Of a DNA stretch of 11,435 nucleotides, positions 5,745 through 11,435 are shown in pieces. Positions within the stretch are counted from its first letter, which is position 1. The number at the start of each line of letters is the position of its first letter. Location: positions 1 to 11,435 of the forward strand of contig JAUVLN010000037.1 of the NCBI GenBank assembly GCA_030600725.1, given 5' to 3'. The DNA comes from Thermoplasmatota archaeon (GTDB taxonomy: Archaea; Thermoplasmatota; Penumbrarchaeia; Penumbrarchaeales; Penumbrarchaeaceae). The notes below the pieces were generated by a model. The model did no database searches. It had not been told where the DNA came from and saw nothing but the letters and a program-made list of their open reading frames with translations. A program made the translations under genes and the position numbers.

Positions 5745-7597
5745 CAGGCATCCTCCTCCGGGAAATAATCGGATCCTTTGAAGTCAGAACCGGAGGTTAT
5801 TGTGCGGATCTCATAGGGTTTGGGGAAAAATGCTCTGATATCCCTTTTTCTGTACCGGCTGTCCATAAGCACGATCAGGTTGTGTTCCTTTCCGGACCTC
5901 CGGAGGCAGTTGCCTATGGTCCCGAGAGCCGATTGAATGGCCGGAAGCCATACCGATATCACATATCCGAGATCGCTTGAACCCCTGGTCTCGAACTTTT
6001 TCCTGAAGTATTTCTTTTTCTGTTCGGATGCGGGTCCCGGAGGCGGGATGTGCATCCCGACAAGGATCGTTGTCTCTCCGGAGAGCTCACCGCTGTCCAG
6101 AGCTCTTGAGGTGGAACCCTTCTGCACGCAGAAAACGGCGGTCCTTTCGGTGTTCTTAACATCCTCGATAAAGCCCAATCTATCATCCTTGCCGGAACCC
6201 CTCACCTCGTTTACGGCAGGTTTTTCGAGGGCGTACAGGTCCATATGCTCGAGGACGTTTCCCATGATCTCATATGAGGGGAATATCACGAAGGTGCGTC
6301 CAGGGGTGTTATTTATCACACTCTTTAGATTCTCCCCGATCCTGCTGTATACCTCATCATTCCTATTCTTCAGGGACGTATCCATGTTCGTGAAGCAGCA
6401 TATATGCGTTCTCCCGAGAACCTCTTTATCGATATACGATCTGCTGAGTACGTCGTCCATGTTGATCCCAAGCAGCTGAGCGAATATGTTATGCGGATAG
6501 AGGGAATCCCCTATGAAGAACGAGGGTCCGACGTGTGAGAGGACGTTCTCCACAACGTCATGCGGATCAAGAAGGCTAACGCGGATCATGAAACCATCCT
6601 CGTCCTCGGCGGCCATCCTTGCAAGGCCGGAGAACTGGCTTCTCCACAGGCTCAGGAACAGGTAGAGGTCATTGGCCTTTTTTCTGGAACCAACGGTGGA
6701 GAAAACACCCCCCCCGGACAGTATATTTCTAAGCCCTTTCAGGATATCCGCAAGTGATATGTCAAGGTCCAATTCCCTAAGGGCCTCACGATATAAAACG
6801 TTCAACTGAGATTTTTCGATCTGTTTTCCCACATCGATCTCGTTCATCATAATCTTGAGTGAATCGAACACGGCCTGGAGCGCCTTGACGTATATGTCAT
6901 CAAGGCCGGGCAGGTCCCAATCCTTCGTGTACAGCTCCTCCCTTCTGACGTTGAAGGAGTATTCGTTCCAGACATGTTCGAGGAGTGAGAAGGGATCAAG
7001 GATGACAAGCAGGGTATCCTTTGGCCTTCTTCCCAGGATCTCAATGCTATTCTCCCAGCCATTATGGAAGATGAGCCCGAAATCGGAGATTACGATGTCC
7101 GCATCCGCTGCGGAATCGAAGAGGTATTTCGAAGGGCACATCCCCTTTTCGATCAGTTCATCGGTCTGTTCTCTGCTGGTGTTTCCACCGTCCTGTCCGA
7201 TCCTTCTGAATGTCTCAAGATCGAAGTTCTTTAGATAGGGGCATTTATCGTAAACGAAATCTCCACCACAGTATATCGACAGTTCAGATACTCCAACATC
7301 GGTGTTGGCGGCAGGGCAGAACAGGTATTTCGTATCTATTCTGATGGATGATAGTGTGGTACCAACGCCCTCGTTGATGATCCCGTGTGACCATCTCATC
7401 TCATTTCTGGTCCCCAAAATGATGGGTTTCAGGTTATTCTTGATCGCCCCCTCGACTATGTCGAGTAGAAGGGACCTTGTAAGCGGCCCCCTTGGTGCAA
7501 GGGCAAGCATAACCCTGTTCCTGTCGATCGTGGAAAGGACATCCGCCGACATGCCCATGAATGATCTCTTTGAACCGTTCTCCCCGTAAGATGCCAT
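5744..7597 (-). CDS. XPD/Rad3 (DinG-type) helicase homologue with degenerate ATPase motifs and conserved Fe-S cysteines
   Basis: At 617 residues the length matches archaeal XPD. Recognisable family landmarks in order: motif Ia-like LGTRNEMRWSHGIINE (61-76); four cysteines C94, C110, C119 (KCPY) and C154 (GMCPSKYLF), placed as in the XPD 4Fe-4S domain; ADIVISDFGLIFHNG (165-180), equal to the XPD segment before motif II; GDSLYPHNIFAQLLG (363-377), the motif III region; FVIFPSYEIM (436-445), motif IV; ILVGMHIPPPGP after motif V; and LMDSRYRKRDIRAFFP (577-592) after motif VI. The catalytic positions are altered: Walker A APTGTGKT reads APRGPLTR (34-41), DEAH reads DPFS (201-204), SGTL reads GDSL, EGIDF reads SRALD, and QxxGRxxR reads GTIGNCLR. 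The frame is intact throughout, so this is a maintained protein rather than a decayed gene. It should be unable to hydrolyse ATP but could still bind DNA. It is probably co-translated with the MBL hydrolase gene. The start is supported by GGTGGAG just upstream and a TATA-like element. Confidence 0.85.
   Translation of the reverse strand: MASYGENGSKRSFMGMSADVLSTIDRNRVMLALAPRGPLTRSLLLDIVEGAIKNNLKPIILGTRNEMRWSHGIINEGVGTTLSSIRIDTKYLFCPAANTDVGVSELSIYCGGDFVYDKCPYLKNFDLETFRRIGQDGGNTSREQTDELIEKGMCPSKYLFDSAADADIVISDFGLIFHNGWENSIEILGRRPKDTLLVILDPFSLLEHVWNEYSFNVRREELYTKDWDLPGLDDIYVKALQAVFDSLKIMMNEIDVGKQIEKSQLNVLYREALRELDLDISLADILKGLRNILSGGGVFSTVGSRKKANDLYLFLSLWRSQFSGLARMAAEDEDGFMIRVSLLDPHDVVENVLSHVGPSFFIGDSLYPHNIFAQLLGINMDDVLSRSYIDKEVLGRTHICCFTNMDTSLKNRNDEVYSRIGENLKSVINNTPGRTFVIFPSYEIMGNVLEHMDLYALEKPAVNEVRGSGKDDRLGFIEDVKNTERTAVFCVQKGSTSRALDSGELSGETTILVGMHIPPPGPASEQKKKYFRKKFETRGSSDLGYVISVWLPAIQSALGTIGNCLRRSGKEHNLIVLMDSRYRKRDIRAFFPKPYEIRTITSGSDFKGSDYFPEEDA
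5751..5759 (-). promoter_or_regulatory. Shine-Dalgarno of the MBL hydrolase, inside the XPD-like gene
   Basis: The minus strand reads GGAGGAGGA, ending six bases before the ATG of the hydrolase and lying in the last codons of the XPD-like gene. It fixes the hydrolase start and, with the TGATG overlap, supports termination-reinitiation coupling. Confidence 0.7.
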
Positions 7598-7635
7598 CTA
7601 CTCCACCGTAACAAGTACTACGGAGAATCGCCGGG

Positions 7636-7644
7636 CAATATATC
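7636..7644 (-). promoter_or_regulatory. TATA-box candidate for the XPD-like/MBL operon
   Basis: The minus strand reads GATATATTG, centred about 43 bases before the ATG at 7597, the same distance as the glnA candidate from its start. Initiation would fall about 17 bases before the ATG, leaving room for the GGTGGAG ribosome site. Another AT-rich element, CTATTTAAC at 7692-7700, lies farther upstream. Confidence 0.4.
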
Positions 7645-7719
7645 CCCTTTTTTACACCCCGACCTGCGGAAAAAGGCTATCTGCATCATGGGTTAAATAG
7701 TTGTCCTCAAAGGATCGTT

Positions 7720-7741
7720 TTCCATCCCTTGAGGGATGGAA
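7720..7741. repeat. Perfect 9-bp inverted repeat between lrp-like and XPD-like genes
   Basis: TTCCATCCC (7720-7728) pairs perfectly with GGGATGGAA (7733-7741) across a four-base TTGA centre. It sits 17 bases beyond the stop of the Lrp-like gene and about 120 bases before the XPD-like start. As RNA it would make a strong hairpin, but no U-run follows it on the minus strand. It could be a terminator-like or processing hairpin, or an operator bound by a dimeric regulator. Confidence 0.5.
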
Positions 7742-7758
7742 GATCGACGATTCGATCT

Positions 7759-8658
7759 CTACGGAATCCCCTCGATCTCGCGGAGTATGATGTTTCTATC
7801 TATCTCCCTTTTATAGAATATCCGGTCGGGAAGAAGGACCGATACATCCTCAACTCCCTCGCTCCTTCTCATCCTCTCGAGGAGGTCGTCCATCTCATGA
7901 AGGTCCTTTCCGAAATATCTGATCCATACGCCCCTGGGTTCCTGAAGGACCTGAATAATGTGGCAATCCTTTGCTATGTTCAGTAAGGATGAAAGGTACT
8001 TCTCAGTACCGGGTCCCTTTTTTACCCTGATGATGGCGGAGATGGGTGGAAATGGATCTATATCCCCTTCGTTCACAAGTGGGAGAACACGTAGTACGCC
8101 TTGATACGCAAGCTTCTCGATCAGCGGTGCGATCCTACTCTCCTCTATATCGGTCCTTTCGGACAGTTCCGTATACGATGCCCTACCATCCTCCACGATC
8201 TCCATCATCAGGTTGAGTTCATCGGTCGGGGGTATCTCGGGGATATCCTCATTGAGCCTGGGCACGAAATGTGCTGTTACGGTATGTGGTGAGGCTATCC
8301 TCTCCATGGCCCTGATCGCAGCCATCAGTGCTGCTCTGTCGTAGTGGACGATCTCGCATATCATGAAATCGTCGAGGTTTATGATGATGGAGGCGACCTG
8401 CACCATTTCCCTGACCCCTTTAATGATCCGGTCTCGATCCCTCATATTGAAATTCAGACGAACATACGTCGTATCATAATTGAAGATCCTTCTGTCTATG
8501 AAGCCGGAGAACCCATCTATTATCCCCTCTTTAACCATCAACCTGATCCTTCTATCCACGTTCCCGGCTGTGATACCTACAAGTGAGGAGATGGTTTCGG
8601 ATGAATACCTCCCATCCCTGTGGAGGTGGGCGAGTATCTCCAGGTCCTTAACGTCCAT
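7759..8658 (-). CDS. Double-length Lrp/AsnC-family transcription regulator (two HTH-plus-sensor units fused)
   Basis: The 299-residue protein is about twice the usual Lrp length. Unit 1 has an N-terminal winged HTH (residues 1-55: DLEILAHLHRDGRYSSETIS, then NVDRRIRLMVKEGIIDGFSG), very like Lrp, followed by an alpha/beta region (64-132) placed like the AsnC/RAM sensor domain. Unit 2 repeats the plan: a second HTH (about 145-192, DELNLMMEIVEDGRASYTEL and IAPLIEKLAYQGVLRV), then a RAM-like region (205-277). The second HTH is more diverged. The protein is probably a cytoplasmic DNA-binding regulator of amino-acid or nitrogen genes, possibly forming from one chain what normally needs a dimer; this is inference. 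It lies directly downstream of glnA on the same strand with a 161-base gap, suggesting a regulatory link. The ATG is preceded by GAGGGAGGAA. Fused siroheme decarboxylase AhbA/AhbB shares this double plan and is an alternative, but no haem-pathway gene is nearby. Confidence 0.8.
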   Translation of the reverse strand: MDVKDLEILAHLHRDGRYSSETISSLVGITAGNVDRRIRLMVKEGIIDGFSGFIDRRIFNYDTTYVRLNFNMRDRDRIIKGVREMVQVASIIINLDDFMICEIVHYDRAALMAAIRAMERIASPHTVTAHFVPRLNEDIPEIPPTDELNLMMEIVEDGRASYTELSERTDIEESRIAPLIEKLAYQGVLRVLPLVNEGDIDPFPPISAIIRVKKGPGTEKYLSSLLNIAKDCHIIQVLQEPRGVWIRYFGKDLHEMDDLLERMRRSEGVEDVSVLLPDRIFYKREIDRNIILREIEGIP

Positions 8659-8768
8659 TTCCTCCCTCGTTGAGTTATCTAACGGTCGTAAAATGATCTG
8701 ATAGGTGCCGGATTTACAATGGACCTTTTACTATATCAATTATGTTTAAACGTTGGCGATAAGATCGA

Positions 8769-8810
8769 GGTGGATACATATTGATCATCGGTGTATGATC
8801 GAGATCCACC
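8769..8810. repeat. Nested inverted repeat downstream of glnA
   Basis: Outer arms GGTGGAT (8769-8775) and ATCCACC (8804-8810) enclose inner arms GATCAT (8783-8788) and ATGATC (8795-8800). It begins ten bases after the glnA stop on the minus strand, so it could fold at the end of the glnA message and protect or terminate it. No clear U-run follows. The rest of the 8659-8819 gap contains the GTTTAAAC palindrome (8744-8751) and AT-rich sequence that probably includes the lrp-like promoter. Confidence 0.4.
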
Positions 8811-8819
8811 GGGTGGCTT

Positions 8820-10196
8820 TCAGAGTGGCAGATATCTCGATCTCTCCCATTCCGAGACGTGGGCCCTGTGATCCCGTACCTCCTTCTCCTTCATGGAGAC
8901 CACGGCGTCGAATAGTTCCGATCCGAGCCATGAACGCAGTCGATCATCTTGCTTTGCGGCCTCAATGGCCTCGGCGAGGGTCGAGGGAAGCTGAACGATA
9001 CCGGCATTCGTTCTATCGGCAAGGGTCATCTTGTTGGGGTCCTTTGATGTCGCAGGGGGTGGCTCTATCTTCCTCCTTATGCCGTCAAGTCCTGCCTTGA
9101 TCATGACCGAGAACACCAGATATGGATTGGAGGAGCTATCGGAGTGCCTGATCTCGATATCACCCACCCTTCTGGAAGATACGGAGTTGGGGATCCTGAT
9201 CATGGCGGTCCTGTTGCTTCCGCCCCAGGCGGCAAAGACAGGCGCCTCGAAATCTGGTATAAGCCGTTTATATGAGTTAACCGTGGGATTGGTGATAAGG
9301 CACATCGCCCTGGCATGTTCCAGAATCCCACCGATGTAGTATCTGGCCGTCTGGGATAGGCTTAGTTCATCTTCGGGGTCGGAGAAAACGGATCCGTTAC
9401 TATCTTCTATCCATTGATGAACGTGCATCCCATTACCCAGATCGTTAGTGGTGAGTTTGGGCATGAATGAGACGTACATCCCGAACCTCTTTGCGGTAAG
9501 CCTTGCAAGCTGCTTGTAGAGCATTGAATGGTCAGCGCACAGGACCAGATCATTGATGTGCTTGAACTCTATCTCCACCTGCTCGGACCCCCCCTCGTGG
9601 TGATGGAACTTGATATCCATACCCGCATCAATGAGGTTCTTGCAGAACTCGTTGCGGAATCGGTCCGAGTGATCGTAAGGAACGGAGGCGAAGTATCCGT
9701 CGTGAATGCCAAGGGGATAGGATGGTTCGCCCTGTTTTTTCCTGTCGAGGGGGTCAACACCCTCGCGGAAAAGGTAGAACTCCAGCTCCGGCTGCAGGTG
9801 GGCACGTTGATAGCCCATCTTGACTATCTCATCGGATGCGCTCTTTGCGCAGTTCCTTGGATCCGAGGGAAAAGGTGCCGAACCATCGGCCCGGTAGGTG
9901 TCGGTTATCACCCTGGCTATCCTCTGAACCGATTCGCCGTAGGGCATTACAAGCAAGGATTCAGGGTCCGGTATTGCTCTCAGGTCCGAATTCTCCGCCT
10001 TGGCAAAGCCCACCGATGATCCGTCGAAGGTCATTCCTTCCTTCCACAGCCGACCATTGATGAAATCGGATGACGGACAGGTGAAGGATCGGATCCTTCC
10101 GGAGATATCGGTGAATTGACACTGTACCCATGTTATTCTCTCCTTGTCCAGAAGCGAGTTGGCTTTTTTGATCGACCTGATCCTTTCCACGACCAT
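8820..10196 (-). CDS. glnA: Glutamine synthetase type I
   Basis: The enzyme catalyses ATP-dependent amidation of glutamate with ammonia and is the entry point of nitrogen assimilation; it is cytoplasmic and normally a dodecamer. At 458 residues it is typical of GS-I. Visible signatures: beta-grasp N-domain with VQCQFTDISGRIR (24-36) and FDGSSVGFAKAENSD (57-71); metal ligands in QPELEF (E137, E139) and HHHEGGSEQVE (E201, E208); GNGMHVH (254-260); NPTVNSYKRLIPDFEAP (303-319, with R311 and E317); NRTAMIRIP (328-336); EIRHSD with R350; and the C-terminal W-E-x-x-x-Y-L ending. Catalytic residues are kept, but the HHEVAPGQHE loop reads HHEGGSEQVE, the FDGSSI-EGF loop is one residue shorter, and ExRxPD reads EIRHSD, so it is a somewhat diverged member. 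The start is supported by GGAGGG six bases upstream. It has its own promoter and is followed by the Lrp-like gene. A gamma-glutamyl-amine ligase of the same fold is a less likely alternative. Confidence 0.88.
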   Translation of the reverse strand: MVVERIRSIKKANSLLDKERITWVQCQFTDISGRIRSFTCPSSDFINGRLWKEGMTFDGSSVGFAKAENSDLRAIPDPESLLVMPYGESVQRIARVITDTYRADGSAPFPSDPRNCAKSASDEIVKMGYQRAHLQPELEFYLFREGVDPLDRKKQGEPSYPLGIHDGYFASVPYDHSDRFRNEFCKNLIDAGMDIKFHHHEGGSEQVEIEFKHINDLVLCADHSMLYKQLARLTAKRFGMYVSFMPKLTTNDLGNGMHVHQWIEDSNGSVFSDPEDELSLSQTARYYIGGILEHARAMCLITNPTVNSYKRLIPDFEAPVFAAWGGSNRTAMIRIPNSVSSRRVGDIEIRHSDSSSNPYLVFSVMIKAGLDGIRRKIEPPPATSKDPNKMTLADRTNAGIVQLPSTLAEAIEAAKQDDRLRSWLGSELFDAVVSMKEKEVRDHRAHVSEWERSRYLPL

Positions 10197-10202
10197 TTGA
10201 TA

Positions 10203-10208
10203 CCCTCC
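10203..10208 (-). promoter_or_regulatory. Shine-Dalgarno of glnA
   Basis: GGAGGG on the minus strand, six bases before the ATG at 10196. It decides the glnA start. Confidence 0.65.
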
Positions 10209-10236
10209 GGGCTTTCACGGAACAGCCTGCTCCCGA

Positions 10237-10245
10237 TATAATATT
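10237..10245 (-). promoter_or_regulatory. TATA-box candidate for glnA
   Basis: The minus strand reads AATATTATA, centred about 45 bases before the glnA ATG, in the gap after the mtaB-like gene. Initiation about 26 bases downstream would give a leader of about 18 bases containing the ribosome site. Confidence 0.5.
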
Positions 10246-10246
10246 A

Positions 10247-10256
10247 CCGATATCGG
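10247..10256. promoter_or_regulatory. Palindromic operator candidate next to the glnA TATA box
   Basis: CCGATATCGG is a perfect 10-bp palindrome one base upstream of the TATA-like element, where the BRE would lie. A further half-site copy (CCGATAT) lies on the other side of the TATA element at 10233-10239. The position suits a regulator that blocks or recruits TBP/TFB. The downstream Lrp-like protein is an obvious but untested candidate. CCGATATC-like words also occur by chance inside genes of this window. Confidence 0.35.
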
Positions 10257-10279
10257 AAAAGGGGCGGAATCAAGGGATA

Positions 10280-11435
10280 TCACACGCTACTTGGAGACCA
10301 ATCCTTTCCGGCAATTAGATAGGAAGGGCCGATATCTTCCGTCTCAACATCGATGAACCGTCCAAGTAGGGAACGATCTCCTTCGATAACGATCGTGGTA
10401 TAGTTGATGTCCCTTGCCATCATCGTACCCTCCTTTCCCACCTTGGTAACCAGACAGGTCCTGTGTTTTCCGGATCGAGAATACAGGAGATCCTGTGTGA
10501 TGATCTTATGGACCGCTGTCATCTCCCTCGATCTCTCCTTGATCATCCAACCCGGGAGATGCCCCTTCATCCTTGATGCGGCAGTTCCTTCCCTGGAGGA
10601 GAAACGGGTGATATTGAGGATATCCGGTTTCAGGATCTTCACGGCTTCCACGCTCTTCTGGAACTGCCCCTCGCTTTCGCCCGGGAATCCAACGATGATA
10701 TCGGTGGAAAGGGTCGATCTGGGAAAGCGGGACCGAATGAGATGGATGAATTCAATGTACTGCTTGAACGAGTATCTCCTGTTCATCGATCCAAGGACCT
10801 CATCGGATCCCGACTGTAGCGGAATATGGAAGAACCTGAATATATGTGGATCTTCGAAGGCCTGGATTAGATCTTCCCTGACCTCTATCCCGGTATCGGG
10901 GTTCATCATACCCACCCGTATCCTGTAGTCTCCCTTGACCCTCATGTTGATACCGGAGAGAAGGGTGCCGATATCGTCTACATACCCATTCTCGTCGGTA
11001 TGGCGATAGGAGGCTGAATCCTGGGATGTCAGCAACACCTCTGATCTCCCGTCAATGAGTCCTCTTGAGATCATCTCCTCGATACAGGAAGGTGGATAGG
11101 ATATCAATCCACCCCTGGCATAACGGGTGACACAGTAGGTACAATTCCCTCTGCATCCGGTGGATATGGGAACGATATTGTAGATCCTATTCGATGGTGG
11201 AAGGGTGGTAGATCGATATATGGGAACGTTCATAAGATCCCATCCAAGCGACTTGCCCAACCTGGGGAGCCCCATTGTATCCAGAACGACAGCATCGGGG
11301 TATCTTCTACGGATCTCCTCCCTTTTCAAAGATGCAAGGCACCCCCCTATTATGACGCCTTTACCATCCCCTGTTGCTCTTTCGATCCTGTTCCACATCT
11401 TCCTCTCGGTGGTCTCTATGACCGCGCATGTGAAT
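10280..11435 (-). CDS. Radical-SAM tRNA t6A37 methylthiotransferase, e-MtaB/CDKAL1 type (5' end outside window)
   Basis: This enzyme family converts t6A37 of ANN-decoding tRNAs to ms2t6A, using two 4Fe-4S clusters and S-adenosylmethionine. The frame is open to the right edge. The first visible residues (TCAVIETTERKMW) match the MTTase N-terminal domain, so the ATG at 11396-11398 is internal and about 30-40 residues including the first cluster cysteine are missing. Visible parts: second and third N-terminal cluster cysteines (TCAV at 11426-11431, IGGCLAS); radical-SAM motif CRGNCTYC (CxxxCxxC) at about 11134-11155; HIPLQSGSDEVL, the family motif in the barrel; TDIIVGFPGE; and a C-terminal TRAM-like RNA-binding region (about the last 65 residues, after RSGKHRTCLV). 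The PLQSGS motif and the organism context favour the archaeal e-MtaB branch over bacterial MiaB (i6A) or RimO. It stops 83 bases before glnA, which appears to have its own promoter. Confidence 0.88.
   Translation of the reverse strand, partial: FTCAVIETTERKMWNRIERATGDGKGVIIGGCLASLKREEIRRRYPDAVVLDTMGLPRLGKSLGWDLMNVPIYRSTTLPPSNRIYNIVPISTGCRGNCTYCVTRYARGGLISYPPSCIEEMISRGLIDGRSEVLLTSQDSASYRHTDENGYVDDIGTLLSGINMRVKGDYRIRVGMMNPDTGIEVREDLIQAFEDPHIFRFFHIPLQSGSDEVLGSMNRRYSFKQYIEFIHLIRSRFPRSTLSTDIIVGFPGESEGQFQKSVEAVKILKPDILNITRFSSREGTAASRMKGHLPGWMIKERSREMTAVHKIITQDLLYSRSGKHRTCLVTKVGKEGTMMARDINYTTIVIEGDRSLLGRFIDVETEDIGPSYLIAGKDWSPSSV

Noticed and set aside
5178..5768. 196-codon plus-strand frame opposite the MBL hydrolase
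   Set aside because: It is a shadow of the conserved hydrolase coding on the other strand and lacks any motif.
5744..7597. Reading the XPD-like gene as an ordinary active DinG/XPD helicase
   Set aside because: The Walker A lysine/threonine, the DEAH acidic pair and the motif VI arginine at the GR position are absent although the surrounding family segments align, so activity cannot be assumed.
7601..7625. Short inverted repeat (CCGTA and TACGG) around the ribosome site of the XPD-like gene, a possible translational switch
   Set aside because: Only five paired bases around an eight-base loop; this is easily expected by chance and too weak to call a regulatory structure.
9528..10019. 163-codon plus-strand frame inside glnA
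   Set aside because: It is fully antisense to a well-supported gene, its product has no recognisable motif, and glnA conservation explains the open frame.
10255..10280. CCCCTTTTCC on the minus strand after the mtaB-like gene as a transcription terminator
   Set aside because: Only four T in a row; too short to call an archaeal oligo-T terminator with confidence.
10404..10928. 174-codon plus-strand frame inside the mtaB-like gene
   Set aside because: It is antisense to a radical-SAM gene with clear motifs, and its translation shows no domain features.

Overview
The window looks like a piece of a euryarchaeal chromosome, most likely from the Thermoplasmatota. No marker here is decisive, so this is an inference. 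The hints are an Lrp/AsnC regulator next to glnA, an archaeal-type e-MtaB tRNA methylthiotransferase, an XPD-family helicase homologue, frequent AGG/AGA arginine and ATA isoleucine codons, G-rich Shine-Dalgarno sites, TATA-like elements about 40-45 bp before several start codons, and a membrane-anchored FG-GAP/VCBS propeller protein of a kind common in that lineage. Genes are tightly packed and I saw no insertion sequence, CRISPR array, tRNA or rRNA.

Layout. Positions 1-2044 (+ strand) hold a very long coiled-coil protein that enters from the left edge and ends in two four-cysteine zinc ribbons. Its reading frame is broken near 1110-1125, so it reads as two overlapping ORFs. Everything else is on the minus strand. 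From right to left (the direction of transcription) the genes are: an e-MtaB type radical-SAM tRNA methylthiotransferase cut by the right edge (10280-11435); glutamine synthetase type I (8820-10196); a double-length Lrp/AsnC protein (7759-8658); a 617-residue XPD/Rad3-like protein (5744-7597); a YycJ/WalJ-like metallo-beta-lactamase-fold hydrolase (4908-5744); and a 934-residue membrane-anchored protein with 14 FG-GAP/VCBS repeats (2045-4849). The last gene converges on the coiled-coil gene with no spacer. No intergenic gap exceeds about 165 bases.

How the genes may work together. glnA and the tandem Lrp protein form a plausible nitrogen or amino-acid metabolism pair, with a perfect palindrome next to the probable glnA TATA box. 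The most unusual unit is the XPD-like gene, whose stop codon overlaps the start of the MBL-nuclease-like gene (TGATG). The XPD-like protein keeps the family layout and four cysteines suited to an Fe-S cluster, but motifs I, II, III, V and VI are all altered at residues needed for ATP hydrolysis. It looks like an intact, selected, catalytically inactive helicase paralogue, possibly a DNA-binding scaffold for the co-translated hydrolase. I consider this two-gene unit the best candidate for an undescribed system in the window.
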